Positions 28,512 through 38,535 of a stretch of DNA of 64,000 nucleotides are shown here, one piece after another. The notes under the pieces were generated by a model that saw only the letters and a program-made list of their open reading frames with translations, was not told where the DNA came from and searched no databases. The number at the start of each line of letters is the position of its first letter. The stretch's first letter is position 1. The translations under genes were made by a program, and so were the position numbers. Source of the stretch: Corynebacterium uterequi (GTDB taxonomy: Bacteria > Actinomycetota > Actinomycetes > Mycobacteriales > Mycobacteriaceae). The DNA lies in NCBI RefSeq assembly GCF_001021065.1, contig NZ_CP011546.1, positions 1,178,001 to 1,242,000 of the forward strand, read 5' to 3'.

Positions 28512-29684
28512 TTAAAGGGCGGTCTTCGCAAGCTCGTCGGTGACGCGCTGTTCAAGTTCCTCGCGGATGGTGGGCACCGGGACTCGGGAGATGACTTCCG
28601 AGAAGAAGCCGCGGATAATCATCCGGCGGGCGACGTCCTCGGGGATGCCACGAGAGCGCAGGTAGAACAGATGCTCATCGTCGAAGCGGCCGACGGTAGC
28701 GGCGTGGCCGGCTCCCACGATCTCGCCGGTCTCGATCTCCAGGTTCGGGATCGCGTCTGCCCGCGCGCCCTCGGTGAGCACGAGGTTGCGGTTGGTCTCG
28801 TAGGTGTCCGTCTGCAAGGCGTCGGCGCGGATGAGCACGTCGCCCACCCAGCAGGTCCGGGCCTCGTTGCGCGGGTTGGTCGGATCCGCTTGCAGCGCAC
28901 CCTTGTACAGAACGTGCGAGCGGCAATGTGGCACGGAGTGGTCCACCAGCAGGCGGTTCTCGATGTACTGGCCAGCGTCGGCGAAGTACACGCCCAGCAG
29001 CTCGGCGTCGCCGCCGGGGGCGGAGTAGTTGACCCGCGGGACGATGCGCACGACCTCGCCGCCGAAGGTGGCCACGGTGTGGTGGAAGGTGGCGTCGCGG
29101 CCGAGCAGCGCCCGGTGCGCCGACAGGTGCACCGCGTCGCTCTCCCAGTCCGCGTCCACGATGACGGTGAGCTGGGCGTTGTCGCCTACCCGGAACTCCA
29201 CATTGTCCGCATGCGTGCCGGAGCCGGTGTAGCGCAGCACGACGGTCGCCGAGGCCGACGCGGCGACGTCCACGGTGGTGATGCCGAAGGAGGTGACACC
29301 GTCACCGCGGCCGGTGACCTCGATGATGACGGGATCGGTGACCTCCGCCGCCTTCGCGACGGCGACGTAGGTGGCCTCCGTGGCCGAAGTCCACGCCTGG
29401 GCAGCGACCCGATCGTTGGGTGCGCTGACCGTGCCGATGCGGGCGTCGTCCTTAGCGACCGTCTCCACGGTCACCCCATCACCGCCGGTGACGGTGACGG
29501 CCTGCGTGACAGCCTCGGCGAAATCGCCGTTGTGCAGGCCGCGCAGCTTGCGCAGGGACACGAAGCGCCACACCTCGTCGCGGCCGTGGGGGACGTCGAA
29601 GTCATTGACGTCGAAGGAGGCGAAGATGTCGCCCTTGTTGTTGTGGACGGTGGCGTTGGTCACCGTCGCGGCAGGTGTAGTCAC
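28512..29684 (-). CDS. sufD: SufD Fe-S assembly scaffold subunit
   Basis: 390 residues, SufB/SufD family beta-helix protein. The C-terminal part contains the conserved core with VLTEGARADAIPNLEIETGE and GAGHAATVGRFDDEHLFYL, including the histidine that pairs with SufB for cluster assembly. It forms SufBC2D with its neighbours. It begins 3 bases after the sufB stop and is followed by sufC. Confidence 0.94.
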   Translation of the reverse strand: MTTPAATVTNATVHNNKGDIFASFDVNDFDVPHGRDEVWRFVSLRKLRGLHNGDFAEAVTQAVTVTGGDGVTVETVAKDDARIGTVSAPNDRVAAQAWTSATEATYVAVAKAAEVTDPVIIEVTGRGDGVTSFGITTVDVAASASATVVLRYTGSGTHADNVEFRVGDNAQLTVIVDADWESDAVHLSAHRALLGRDATFHHTVATFGGEVVRIVPRVNYSAPGGDAELLGVYFADAGQYIENRLLVDHSVPHCRSHVLYKGALQADPTNPRNEARTCWVGDVLIRADALQTDTYETNRNLVLTEGARADAIPNLEIETGEIVGAGHAATVGRFDDEHLFYLRSRGIPEDVARRMIIRGFFSEVISRVPVPTIREELEQRVTDELAKTAL

Positions 29685-29687
29685 TGT

Positions 29688-31133
29688 TTAGCCCACCGAT
29701 CCTTCCATCTGCAGTTCGATCAAGCGGTTGAGCTCCAGGGCGTATTCCATGGGCAGCTCCTTGGCGATCGGCTCGACGAAGCCGCGCACGATCATCGCCA
29801 TAGCCTCCTCCTGCGGGATGCCGCGGGCCATGAGGTAGAACAGCTGCTCCTCGGACACCTGGGAGACCGTGGCCTCGTGGCCCAACGAGACCCGGTCATT
29901 GCGGATGTCGTTGTAGGGGTAGGTGTCCGATCGGGAGATGTTGTCCACGAGCAGGGCGTCACATTCCACGTTCGCGGTGCTGTGATGCGCGTTGGGATTG
30001 ACCTGGATAAGACCCCGGTAGGCGGCCCGGCCGCCCGCGCGGGCGACGGACTTGGACACAATGTTCGACGACGTATGCGGCGCCATGTGCGTCATCTTCG
30101 CGCCGGTGTCCTGGAATTGCCCCTCGCCGGCGAACGCCACGGAAAGGACCTCACCCTTGGCGTACTCGCCGGTGAGCCACACGGCCGGGTACTTCATGGT
30201 CACCTTGGAGCCGATGTTGCCGTCAACCCACTCCATGGTGGCGCCGGCCTCGGCCTTAGCGCGCTTGGTGACCAGGTTGTAGACGTTGTTCGACCAGTTC
30301 TGGATGGTCGTGTAGCGGCAGCGCCCGCCCTTCTTGACGATGATCTCCACCACCGCAGAGTGCAGCGAATCCGACTTATAGATCGGGGCCGTGCAGCCTT
30401 CGACGTAGTGAACGTAAGCGTCTTCGTCGACGATGATGAGCGTGCGCTCGAACTGGCCCATGTTCTCCGTGTTGATGCGGAAGTAGGCCTGCAGCGGGAT
30501 GTCCACGTGCACGCCCTTGGGCACGTAGATGAAGGAGCCGCCGGACCACACCGCGGAGTTGAGCGCGGAGAACTTATTGTCGCCTGCCGGGATAACGGAA
30601 CCGAAGTACTCCTTGAATAGTTCCTCGTGCTCCCGCAGGGCGGTGTCCGTGTCCACGAAGATGACGCCCTTGGCCTCCAGGTCCTCGCGGATCTGGTGGT
30701 AGACCACCTCGGACTCGTACTGCGCGGCCACACCGGCGACCAGCCGCTGCTTCTCCGCTTCCGGGATGCCCAGCTTGTCGTAGGTGTTCTTGATATCTGC
30801 GGGCAGGTCGTCCCACGTCTGGGCCAGGCCTTCGGTGGAGCGAACGTAGTACTTAATCTGATCGAAGTCAATGCCCGAAAGGTCCGCGCCCCACGTGGGC
30901 ATCGGCTGCTTTTCGAAGATGCGCAGGGCCTTGAGGCGCTGTTCCAGCATCCACTCTGGTTCGTTCTTGAGCCCAGAGATGTCCCGGACAACGTCCTCAT
31001 TCAAGCCCCGACGGGCGGAAGCGCCCGCCACGTCGGAGTCGTGCCAACCATAGCTATAGGCGCCGATGGAATCGATGATCTCGTCATCGCTCATCGGGGA
31101 TTCCAGGCCGGGGGCCGGTTTCGCCTGCGTCAT
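29688..31133 (-). CDS. sufB: SufB Fe-S assembly scaffold subunit
   Basis: 481 residues, full-length SufB. Conserved blocks: [38 protein letters not shown] (with the conserved Cys) and the C-terminal [20 protein letters not shown]. No intein is present, unlike mycobacterial SufB. It overlaps the sufR stop by four bases, so repressor and scaffold are translated together. Confidence 0.96.
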   Translation of the reverse strand: MTQAKPAPGLESPMSDDEIIDSIGAYSYGWHDSDVAGASARRGLNEDVVRDISGLKNEPEWMLEQRLKALRIFEKQPMPTWGADLSGIDFDQIKYYVRSTEGLAQTWDDLPADIKNTYDKLGIPEAEKQRLVAGVAAQYESEVVYHQIREDLEAKGVIFVDTDTALREHEELFKEYFGSVIPAGDNKFSALNSAVWSGGSFIYVPKGVHVDIPLQAYFRINTENMGQFERTLIIVDEDAYVHYVEGCTAPIYKSDSLHSAVVEIIVKKGGRCRYTTIQNWSNNVYNLVTKRAKAEAGATMEWVDGNIGSKVTMKYPAVWLTGEYAKGEVLSVAFAGEGQFQDTGAKMTHMAPHTSSNIVSKSVARAGGRAAYRGLIQVNPNAHHSTANVECDALLVDNISRSDTYPYNDIRNDRVSLGHEATVSQVSEEQLFYLMARGIPQEEAMAMIVRGFVEPIAKELPMEYALELNRLIELQMEGSVG

Positions 31134-31798
31134 GATTCGCTCCTTTCGTTCAAAGTCTGATCAAGCGCGTGAAGCGGAATGTTCGTCGTGCAAATTCCGT
31201 GGCCGTCCACGATGGACGCCAGCGGCTGAATGTGCAACCCCACTTTGGAGGAGATCACCTGATGCTCGGCCTCGCACAGCTCCGGGTTCTCGGCGGCTAC
31301 CGAGGAGATCGGGCAATGGTGGTGGCACAGTTGAATGCCCTGCCCGGCCCGGGTCACCGTCACCGCGTAGCCGTGCTTATCGAACGCCTCGGCCAGCCGG
31401 CGGGTGGTCTCCTCGATGGACTCATCGGAGGCGTCGGCGGCGTCGATGCCGCCCACCACCTCCTCGATGCGTCGCTGCGCGAAGTTACGCACCGCGTCCG
31501 AGCCACCGACGTCGCGCAGCGCGTCGAGCGCAGCGCCGGCGAGGTGATCGTAGCCGTGTCCGAAGGTGGCGCGGCCGGCATCGGTGAGGCGAAAATACTT
31601 CGCCGGACGCCCGCGGCCACCGCCAGTCTTGCGTTTGGTGATCTCTGCGAGCCCCTCCTCAGTGAGGATGTCGAGGTGACGACGAACGCCCGCAGCCGAC
31701 AAATTGAGACGTTCTGCAAGATCCGATGCCGTCACCGGACCGTACTTGAGAAGGATTTTCAGAATGTGACTTCGGGTATCGCCAAGGTCGTGGGTCAT
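31130..31798 (-). CDS. sufR: SufR, Fe-S-sensing repressor of the suf operon
   Basis: 222 residues: a DeoR/ArsR-like winged helix at about 8-75 ([21 protein letters not shown]), an alpha-helical middle, and a C-terminal cluster-binding part with Cys158, Cys162, Cys175 and Cys203 ([16 protein letters not shown]). SufR holds an Fe-S cluster and represses suf when clusters are sufficient. GGAGGA lies upstream of the ATG. First gene of the operon; a palindrome at 31886-31897 in the divergent promoter region is a candidate operator. Confidence 0.93.
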   Translation of the reverse strand: MTHDLGDTRSHILKILLKYGPVTASDLAERLNLSAAGVRRHLDILTEEGLAEITKRKTGGGRGRPAKYFRLTDAGRATFGHGYDHLAGAALDALRDVGGSDAVRNFAQRRIEEVVGGIDAADASDESIEETTRRLAEAFDKHGYAVTVTRAGQGIQLCHHHCPISSVAAENPELCEAEHQVISSKVGLHIQPLASIVDGHGICTTNIPLHALDQTLNERSES

Positions 31799-31885
31799 GG
31801 TCCTCCTTCGCGTCGTGTCCGGCCGCCGTCAGTGGCCAAGGCAGCGTCCCTATAAGTTGTCGTATCAGTTTGTCGGTCTTTTCAC

Positions 31886-31897
31886 AACACTAGTGTT
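31886..31897. promoter_or_regulatory. Candidate SufR operator (AACACTAGTGTT)
   Basis: Perfect 12-base palindrome AACACTAGTGTT, 88-99 bases upstream of the sufR ATG and the most symmetric element noticed in the sufR/mptB divergent region. It contains ACACT and AGTGT half-sites, reminiscent of the ACACT half-site described for mycobacterial SufR, although the spacer is different here. Confidence 0.45.
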
Positions 31898-31982
31898 CGT
31901 TTAATCGCCGTGCACCAAAGGGTCACCTTTCCTGTTTCCGAGGCCCCCTATCCCGGAAGAACGATGGCCTAGACTGTCTCGG

Positions 31983-33584
31983 GTGACATCCCGCCTACCC
32001 GAGGTTCTCCCCCGCATCGGCGCCGCCGGTTCCCGCTCCGCCGGGCTCCACGGCAGCGACGACGCCCCCGCCTCCCCACCACGGCCGCGGGCCCTCCAGC
32101 AGTTTCTCGTCCTGCGCTGGATCGGCACGATGGGCGCGCTCCTCATGGGTGTCGGCGGCCTCGGCGCCGGGGCGCTGCCCGTCATCAACAGCCCCTTCCG
32201 GCTTGCCCCCGGGGGTGACCTCATGGCACGGATGCTCCAAGCCTCCTCGTCCATCGTCTTGATAGGGGTGGCGTTTATCGTCCTCGCCTGGGCGCTCATG
32301 TGGCGCTATGTCGGAGAAAGCGCAGTGACCACCGGCGCCCTCAAGCGCACCTTCGCCGCTTGGGCGCTGCCCATCGCCCTGACGGCCCCGCTGTTCACCC
32401 AGGACATCTACTCTTACCTGGCGCAGGGCTCCATCGTCGCCCAGGGGCTCGACCCCTACGAGGCCGGCCCGGTACAGCTTCTCGGCACCGAACACCACCT
32501 CGCCCGTTCGGTGCCGTTCATCTGGGCTAACTCTCCCTCCCCCTACGGTCCCGTCGCCCTCGGCATCGCCGCATTCATCAGCCGGGTGACCCAGGACTCC
32601 ATCGTCTTTGGCGTCCTCGCCCATAGAGGGGTCAACCTGGCCGCCATCGTCCTCGCCGGCTGGGCCGTGTCCCACATGGCACGCCGCTGCGGGGTTCGCC
32701 CCGCTACCGCGCTGTGGCTGGGCCTGCTCAACCCACTCACCCTCCTGCACTTGGTCGGCGGTATCCACAACGAAGCCATCATGCTTGGCCTGGCACTGGC
32801 CGGGCTAGAGATCGGCTTCCGAGGCATTGACAGGCTCACCGCCGGGCGGGCCGTGCCGGGATACCTGATGCTCAGCGTGTCACTCTTCCTTATCTCCTGT
32901 GCGGGGATGGTCAAGGTCACTGGCTTTATCGGCTTGGGGTTCGTCGGGATGACCTACGCGCACCGGCTGCGTCTGCGTGGCCGCCCCCCTGCGTTGGCCG
33001 TGGGGCAGGCCATCGTCGTCGCCACCGTGGGCCTCATCGCCTCCGTCGCTCTCATGACCTGGGTCTCCGGGATCAATCTCGGCTGGGCCACTGGCCAGGG
33101 CGGAGCGGCCAGTATCCGGTCCTGGATGTCCATCACCACCGACATTGGGGTCATTTTCGGCTTTATCGGCGAGGCACTCGGACTCGGCGATCACAGCGAA
33201 GCGATGCTCATCATCACCCGTGGCGCCGGGCTCGTCGTTTCCCTGGCCTTCCTCGTGCGTATGCTCCTGGCCACCTTCGCCGGGCGCATCCACCCGGTCG
33301 GCGGACTGGGGGTGAGCACGTTCGTGCTCGTCATTCTCTTCCCCGTCGTGCACCCCTGGTACATGCTGTGGGCGATCCTGCCGCTCGCCACCTGGGCTAA
33401 CCGGCCCTTCTTCCGCATCGCGGTGGTCGCCTACTCCACCCTCATGAGCTTTTTCGTCCTCCCCCGCGGCCTGGCGCTGTCGGCGCAGACGGTGCTCACC
33501 ATTTACCTGCAGGGCGCCGTCGCCGCCGCCATCATCGGCGCCGGAGGGTGGTTCCTACTCAGGCGACTGAAGGTCATAGCCTAA
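31983..33584 (+). CDS. mptB: MptB alpha-(1->6)-mannopyranosyltransferase
   Basis: 533-residue polytopic GT-C glycosyltransferase with about 12-13 helices that starts the mannan core of lipomannan and lipoarabinomannan using polyprenyl-phosphate mannose. The acidic motif of the first outer loop, APLFTQDIYSYLAQG, lies near residue 138. Identity is from overall resemblance to corynebacterial MptB and from its position next to sufR. The GTG start has TAGACT at -13 to -8 (31970-31975) and no ribosome site, so the mRNA is probably leaderless. Its presence points to a Corynebacteriales cell envelope. Confidence 0.85.
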   Translation: MTSRLPEVLPRIGAAGSRSAGLHGSDDAPASPPRPRALQQFLVLRWIGTMGALLMGVGGLGAGALPVINSPFRLAPGGDLMARMLQASSSIVLIGVAFIVLAWALMWRYVGESAVTTGALKRTFAAWALPIALTAPLFTQDIYSYLAQGSIVAQGLDPYEAGPVQLLGTEHHLARSVPFIWANSPSPYGPVALGIAAFISRVTQDSIVFGVLAHRGVNLAAIVLAGWAVSHMARRCGVRPATALWLGLLNPLTLLHLVGGIHNEAIMLGLALAGLEIGFRGIDRLTAGRAVPGYLMLSVSLFLISCAGMVKVTGFIGLGFVGMTYAHRLRLRGRPPALAVGQAIVVATVGLIASVALMTWVSGINLGWATGQGGAASIRSWMSITTDIGVIFGFIGEALGLGDHSEAMLIITRGAGLVVSLAFLVRMLLATFAGRIHPVGGLGVSTFVLVILFPVVHPWYMLWAILPLATWANRPFFRIAVVAYSTLMSFFVLPRGLALSAQTVLTIYLQGAVAAAIIGAGGWFLLRRLKVIA

Positions 33585-33595
33585 GATCAACCACC

Positions 33596-34546
33596 GTGAG
33601 TACAACTTTCGACGGATCGGCCCTGGAGCTGCGAGATGTGGTGAAGACCTTCGGCGACACCACCGCCGTGGCGGGCCTGAACCTCACTGTTCAGCCCGGC
33701 ACCGTGTTCGCCCTGCTCGGCCCCAATGGCGCCGGGAAGACGACCACCATTGAGATGTGCGAGGGTTTCCAAAAGCCCACGTCTGGGTCCATCCACGTCC
33801 TTGGGATGGATCCGTCGAAGGAACCGGAGCTCGTCCGCGAACGCATCGGCATCATGCTCCAGGGCGGCGGCAGCTACTCCGGGGTCAGCGTCCGGGAAAT
33901 GCTCGCGCTGGCAGCGTCGTACTCGCGCAATCCTCATGACCCCCAGTGGCTCATCGAATTACTCGGCTTGGAATCAGTTCGCACCACTACTTATCGGCGG
34001 CTCTCGGGCGGGCAGAAGCAGCGCCTATCCCTGGCGCTGGCGCTCATTGGGCGACCGGAGCTGGTGTTCCTCGACGAGCCGACCGCCGGGATGGACGCCC
34101 AATCGCGGCTGATGGTGTGGGATCTCATCTCCGCGCTTCGGCGCGACGGCGTCACCGTGGTGCTCACCACGCACCTGATGGATGAGGCGGAATCACTGGC
34201 CGACGACGTCGCCATCATCAACCGCGGCGAACTCGTGGCCCAGGGAACCCCGGCCGAGCTCACGTCGCTGCACACCGCCCGGATGACCGTGGAAACCGCG
34301 GCTCCCCTGGCCATCGACGCAGTGCGCGGGCTGACCCTGCAACAAATCCGGCCCCTGCGGTATCAGGTGCTCGAAGACCCCACCCCCGAAGCCGTCGCGG
34401 CCCTTGCCGAAGCTGCCCGCGCCCAAGGAGTGCTCATTCGTTCGCTCGACGTCGATCACCGCAACCTTGAGGACACCTTCCTCGAATTGACCGGCCGCGA
34501 CCTCACCGGCCTTACGGGCCGCGACGCCAAGGAGGCCACCCGATGA
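33596..34546 (+). CDS. ABC exporter ATP-binding protein
   Basis: 316-residue ATPase: Walker [13 protein letters not shown], signature LSGGQKQRLSLA, Walker B LVFLDEPTAGMD, and a DrrA-like C-terminal extension. The GTG at 33596 (MSTTFDGSALELRDV) is chosen; the longer frame would overlap the end of mptB by 37 bases and has no ribosome site. It overlaps its permease partner by four bases. In C. glutamicum the same ATPase/permease pair sits between mptB and ctaA, but its substrate is unknown. Confidence 0.88.
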   Translation: MSTTFDGSALELRDVVKTFGDTTAVAGLNLTVQPGTVFALLGPNGAGKTTTIEMCEGFQKPTSGSIHVLGMDPSKEPELVRERIGIMLQGGGSYSGVSVREMLALAASYSRNPHDPQWLIELLGLESVRTTTYRRLSGGQKQRLSLALALIGRPELVFLDEPTAGMDAQSRLMVWDLISALRRDGVTVVLTTHLMDEAESLADDVAIINRGELVAQGTPAELTSLHTARMTVETAAPLAIDAVRGLTLQQIRPLRYQVLEDPTPEAVAALAEAARAQGVLIRSLDVDHRNLEDTFLELTGRDLTGLTGRDAKEATR

Positions 34547-35322
34547 CCACCCCCGAGCTGACGCCGGACCTGCCGGCAGGCACCTTCCGGCCCGCCCCGC
34601 ACCGGGCGTCGCACGCCGCCATGGCGCTCGCCCAGGGCGTCATGGAGACGAAGCTGGTCCTGCGCCACGGTGAGCAGCAGCTACTCAACCTCGTCATGCC
34701 CATCGTCATCCTCGTGGCGGCGGTGACCATGCCGGTGCTCGGGGAAGACGCCACCGTGACCGAGATCTTCCCCATGGTGCTCGCCGTTGCGGCGACGAGC
34801 GCCGGGTTCACCGGGCAGGCCATCTCCCTGGCCTTCGACCGCCGCTACGGGGCGCTCAAGCGAGTCGGTGCCTCCGGGGTGCCGGCCGCCACGATCGTGG
34901 CCGGAAAGATCTTCGCCGTGCTCGCGGTCTCCCTCGTTCAGGTCATCGTGCTGGCCGGCGTCGCCTTCCTGCTGGGCTTTCGGACGTCCCCGGCAGGTGT
35001 CGCGCTCGGCGCGGGGATCCTGCTGCTGGGTATCGTCTGCTTCACCTCCCTGGGGCTCCTACTCGGCGGCACGCTGAGCTCCGAGCTGGTCTTAGGCCTG
35101 GCGAATCTGCTGTGGGTGGCCATCGTCGGCGTCGTCGGTTGGGTGCTCTTCGAGTTCGGGCTGGCCGCCGCCGGATGGTGGAATCTCGTGCCCTCCGTCG
35201 CGCTGGCTGCCGGGCTCGACGCGGCGTTTAGCGGGCACGTGCCGTGGCTCCAGGCCGTGGTCCTCACCGGTTGGTCCGCCGTGGTCTCGCTCGGCTGCGT
35301 GCGCTGGTTCCGATTCGACTAA
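34543..35322 (+). CDS. ABC-2 exporter permease
   Basis: 259-residue membrane protein with six helices, ABC-2 permease family, coupled to the ATPase upstream (ATGA at 34543-34546). Helices begin near residue 43. The position upstream of ctaA suggests a role near haem or respiratory chain assembly, but that is only a context argument. A short 28-base gap separates it from ctaA. Confidence 0.85.
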   Translation: MTTPELTPDLPAGTFRPAPHRASHAAMALAQGVMETKLVLRHGEQQLLNLVMPIVILVAAVTMPVLGEDATVTEIFPMVLAVAATSAGFTGQAISLAFDRRYGALKRVGASGVPAATIVAGKIFAVLAVSLVQVIVLAGVAFLLGFRTSPAGVALGAGILLLGIVCFTSLGLLLGGTLSSELVLGLANLLWVAIVGVVGWVLFEFGLAAAGWWNLVPSVALAAGLDAAFSGHVPWLQAVVLTGWSAVVSLGCVRWFRFD

Positions 35323-35350
35323 TTGACAACAACTTTTGAAGGTAGGAAAC

Positions 35351-36334
35351 GTGTTAGACGCGCTTAAGTCCTGGTGGGCCAAGTTGCCCACCCTCGCCTC
35401 CCAGCGCCGGCTGGCGTTGATTCTGCTCATCAGCCAGGGCGCCATCACCGTCACTGGCTCCATCGTCCGCGTCACCGGATCGGGGCTCGGCTGCGATGGC
35501 TGGCCCAACTGCCACCCCGGCTCCCTGGTGCCCGTGCCCGGCGCCGCTCCGATCGTTCAGCAGTTCGTCGAGTTCGGCAACCGCCTGCTTACCTTCGTCC
35601 TCGCCGCCGTCGCCCTCCTCGTGGCGCTGTCCGTCCACCGCGCCCGGCGCCGCGACGAGATCCTCATCTACGCGTGGATCTCCGGCCTGGGCATCATCGC
35701 CCAGGCGGTCATCGGCGGTATCTCCGTCCACCTGGATCTGAAGTGGTGGGCCGTGGCGCTGCACTTCTTGCCGTCGATGATCCTCGTCTGGGTCGCCGCC
35801 CTGCTCTTCATGCGCATCAACGAGCCCGACGACGCCCGGCCGGCGCGCATCTTCCCCCACAACATCCGCGTCATCGCTCTCATCGCCGCTATCGCGCTGG
35901 CCTTCGTCCTGGTCACCGGCACCATGGTCACCGGCTCCGGCCCGCACTCCGGCGACGCCGGCATCGGTATGGAGGGCCGCCTCGAGGTCAACACCCGCAT
36001 CATGGCCTACATTCACGCCTTCTGCATGTACTGCTACCTGGGGTTGACCGTGGTCACCGCCTTCCTGCTGCGCCGAGCGTCGGCCCCCCAGCCGGCGCAG
36101 CGCGCCGTCCAGGTCCTCATCGGCCTCATCGTTGTGCAATGGGCCATCGGCGTCGCCCAGTTCCACCTCGGAGTGCCGCGCTGGACCGTACCGGTCCACA
36201 TCGGCATGTCCTCCGTGGTGACTACCTTCACGGCCTTCCTGTGGGTCCAGGGCTACCGTCGCCCCCGCGAAACCCGCGCCCCCCACACCCACTCCGTCGC
36301 CGGCGACCGCTCTCTGCTCAAACCCTTGAGCTAG
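35351..36334 (+). CDS. ctaA: Haem A synthase CtaA
   Basis: 327-residue membrane protein with eight helices that oxidises haem O to haem A for cytochrome aa3 oxidase. The paired cysteines of the first outer loop are present (GLGCDGWPNCHPGS), and haem-ligand histidines are visible in FGNRLLTF-adjacent helices, VALHFLPSM, AYIHAFCMY and VPVHIGMSS. The GTG at 35351 is used: AAGGTAGGA lies just upstream, while a TTG 15 bases earlier has none. Confidence 0.92.
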   Translation: MLDALKSWWAKLPTLASQRRLALILLISQGAITVTGSIVRVTGSGLGCDGWPNCHPGSLVPVPGAAPIVQQFVEFGNRLLTFVLAAVALLVALSVHRARRRDEILIYAWISGLGIIAQAVIGGISVHLDLKWWAVALHFLPSMILVWVAALLFMRINEPDDARPARIFPHNIRVIALIAAIALAFVLVTGTMVTGSGPHSGDAGIGMEGRLEVNTRIMAYIHAFCMYCYLGLTVVTAFLLRRASAPQPAQRAVQVLIGLIVVQWAIGVAQFHLGVPRWTVPVHIGMSSVVTTFTAFLWVQGYRRPRETRAPHTHSVAGDRSLLKPLS

Positions 36335-36379
36335 CCGGCACCTGCCCCCGCGCCTACCGGCACAGGTAACGTGGTCGCC

Positions 36380-37345
36380 ATGAAAGCGATTCTCGTCACC
36401 CAACCTGGTGGCCCGGAGGCCTTGACGCTTCACGACGTCGACGTCCCCACGCCCGCAGACCACGAAGTCCTCGTAGAGGTCATGGTCGCGGGCGTGAACT
36501 ATATTGACACCTACTTCCGGGAGGGTATCTATCACGCCGCACCGCCGTTCACGCCCGGGCTGGAAGGCGTAGGCCGCATCGCCCACGACCCGCAGGGGAT
36601 CCTCGCCGAGGGCACGAAAGTCGCCTGGAACAACGCGTTCGGTTCCTACGCCGAGTATGTGTGCGTGGACCGGGAGCGCCTCGTGGCCGTCCCGCAGGAC
36701 ATCGATGACACCGTGGCCGCCTCGATGCTGCTGCAGGGCATGACCGCGCACATGCTCGTGCACGACGTCTATGACCTCTCCGAGGGCCGCTCCTGCCTCA
36801 TCACCGCCGGCGCCGGCGGCGTCGGGCTCCTGCTCACCCAGCTGGCGGCCGCGCGCGGGGCAACGGTTTTCTCTGTCGTGTCCTCCGATGAAAAGGAACA
36901 GCTCGCCTACGCCGCCGGCGCCACCGAGGTCTTCCGCTACTCGGACAACCTCGCTGAGATCGTGCGCCGCCGCAACGGCGGCCACGGCGTCGACGTCGTC
37001 TACGACGGAGTAGGCAAGGCCACCTTCCATGAGTCGCTGGAAGCCGTGCGCCCGCGCGGGCTCGTGTGCCTGTTCGGCGCCGCGTCGGGACCCGTGGAGC
37101 CCATCGACCCGCAGCGACTCAACACCCACGGCTCCATCTACCTGACCCGCCCATCGCTGGCCGCCTACACCCAGGACATCGAGGAGTTCACGGCCCGGGC
37201 GCAAGGCGTGGTCCAGGCTATCGTCGACGGCACCCTGTCCATCCGCATCTCCGGGGAGTATGCCCTCGCCGACGCTGTACAGGCACACCGCGATCTGCAG
37301 GCGCGCCACACGACGGGGTCGATTGTGCTACGTGTGCGCGACTAA
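36380..37345 (+). CDS. qor: NADPH:quinone oxidoreductase (zinc-free MDR family)
   Basis: 321 residues, quinone-oxidoreductase branch of the medium-chain dehydrogenase superfamily. N-terminal GroES-like fold ([10 protein letters not shown]), then a Rossmann fold with [14 protein letters not shown] near residue 148. No structural zinc cysteines, as expected for Qor. The ATG at 36380 is preceded by TAACGT at -13 to -8, so it may be leaderless; a GTG at 36371 is in frame. It converges on ctaB, with which it overlaps by four bases. The gene order ctaA-qor-ctaB is conserved in Corynebacterium. Confidence 0.88.
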   Translation: MKAILVTQPGGPEALTLHDVDVPTPADHEVLVEVMVAGVNYIDTYFREGIYHAAPPFTPGLEGVGRIAHDPQGILAEGTKVAWNNAFGSYAEYVCVDRERLVAVPQDIDDTVAASMLLQGMTAHMLVHDVYDLSEGRSCLITAGAGGVGLLLTQLAAARGATVFSVVSSDEKEQLAYAAGATEVFRYSDNLAEIVRRRNGGHGVDVVYDGVGKATFHESLEAVRPRGLVCLFGAASGPVEPIDPQRLNTHGSIYLTRPSLAAYTQDIEEFTARAQGVVQAIVDGTLSIRISGEYALADAVQAHRDLQARHTTGSIVLRVRD

Positions 37346-38244
37346 AGCAGCGGGGCCCAGCCGACGACGGCATCGACCGACAGCGCCAAGAACAGCAGCG
37401 CCAGGTAGTTGTTGGAGAGGATGAACAGCTTGAGCGGCTTAACCTCCTCGCCACTGACAACACCACGGTGCAGCTGGGTGGCCCGCACAATGAACGCGGC
37501 CCCGCAGATGATTGCCGCCGCCAGGTAGATCCACGACGCGGCCGGCACCAAAGCCAGCGACACGGCCACCGTGCCCCAGGTGTAGAAGACGATCTGGCGC
37601 GTCGTCGCCTCCGGTGACGCGACGACGGGCAGCATCGGGACCTCAGCCTTGGCGTAGTCATCTCGATACTTCATGGCCAACGCCCACGTGTGCGGCGGTG
37701 TCCAGAAGAAGATGACGAGGAACATCACCACGGCCTGCCACCAGTTGTCCGGTGTTCCTTCCGGCGCGTGCGCCCGGATAGCGGCCCAGCCCACGAGAAC
37801 CGGCATACACCCGGCGGCACCTCCCCAGATGACGTTCTGCCACGTCTTGCGCTTGAGCCACTTCGTGTAGACGAAGATATAGAACCAGTTGGTGAGCAGG
37901 ATGAAGAACGCGGCCAACGGCGACCGGATAACAAAGAGGAACCACAGCAGGGAGAAGACCAAGAGCACCCAGGCGAAGATCGCCGCGCGCTGTTTGGTGA
38001 CGGTGTGACGAACCAGCGGGCGGGCCCTGGTTCGGCCCATCTTCTGGTCGATATCGTGATCGGCAACCATGTTGAAGGCATTGGCCGCTCCGGCGCCCGC
38101 CCAGCCGCCGAGGAGAGTGCCCAGGATGAGCAACAGATGGACCTCGCCGCGCTCGGCTTGGAGCATCGCCGGAATTGCTGCCACCAGAAGCAGTTCGATG
38201 ACCCGCGGCTTCGTCAAGGCAAAGTACGCCTTCAAGATGTCCAA
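37342..38244 (-). CDS. ctaB: Protohaem IX farnesyltransferase (haem O synthase) CtaB
   Basis: 300-residue UbiA-family membrane prenyltransferase with about nine helices that attaches farnesyl to haem B. The first aspartate-rich motif is [20 protein letters not shown] (near residue 58) and the second is [17 protein letters not shown] (near 190). It supplies CtaA with haem O. It is divergent from tkt, with 291 bases between. The ATG at 38244 has AAAAGGAGAA upstream. Confidence 0.95.
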   Translation of the reverse strand: MDILKAYFALTKPRVIELLLVAAIPAMLQAERGEVHLLLILGTLLGGWAGAGAANAFNMVADHDIDQKMGRTRARPLVRHTVTKQRAAIFAWVLLVFSLLWFLFVIRSPLAAFFILLTNWFYIFVYTKWLKRKTWQNVIWGGAAGCMPVLVGWAAIRAHAPEGTPDNWWQAVVMFLVIFFWTPPHTWALAMKYRDDYAKAEVPMLPVVASPEATTRQIVFYTWGTVAVSLALVPAASWIYLAAAIICGAAFIVRATQLHRGVVSGEEVKPLKLFILSNNYLALLFLALSVDAVVGWAPLL

Positions 38245-38475
38245 GGATTCTCCTTTTCAATGCTGACGGCCAGCGGTGGGGTGGGTCTTCGATGGGCCAT
38301 CTTAACCGTCGCTCCACGGGTATCGGAATTGCCCCTTGTACACCCCCACCGGTCTACCCCTCAATGTTTGATTTGCGCACGTTGATGAATCGCGATGCAT
38401 CGGGGCGTTGACGGCGCGCGGTGACTAACAGCACAAGTTCCGCCCCGTTCGGGCTCAACATCACTAAAGTAGGTC

Positions 38476-38481
38476 TAGTAT
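38476..38481 (+). promoter_or_regulatory. -10 element of the tkt promoter
   Basis: TAGTAT in the ctaB-tkt gap, 55 bases upstream of the tkt start; transcription would begin near 38488. A hairpin follows immediately (38489-38511). No clear -35 was identified. Confidence 0.45.
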
Positions 38482-38488
38482 GCATCGA

Positions 38489-38511
38489 GCCGCCCTTAAG
38501 AAGGGGGCGGC
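38489..38511 (+). promoter_or_regulatory. Hairpin at the 5' end of the tkt mRNA
   Basis: GCCGCCC and GGGCGGC arms (7 bp plus a G-U pair) around a 9-base loop, directly at the predicted start of transcription. A 5'-terminal hairpin may protect the mRNA of this highly expressed operon from degradation. Confidence 0.45.
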
Positions 38512-38535
38512 AAACCAACCAAAGCGAGGATCGAC

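Noticed and set aside
35354..37309. 651-codon minus-strand frame opposite ctaA and qor
   Set aside because: Antisense shadow; no family motif, and it covers two well-identified genes.
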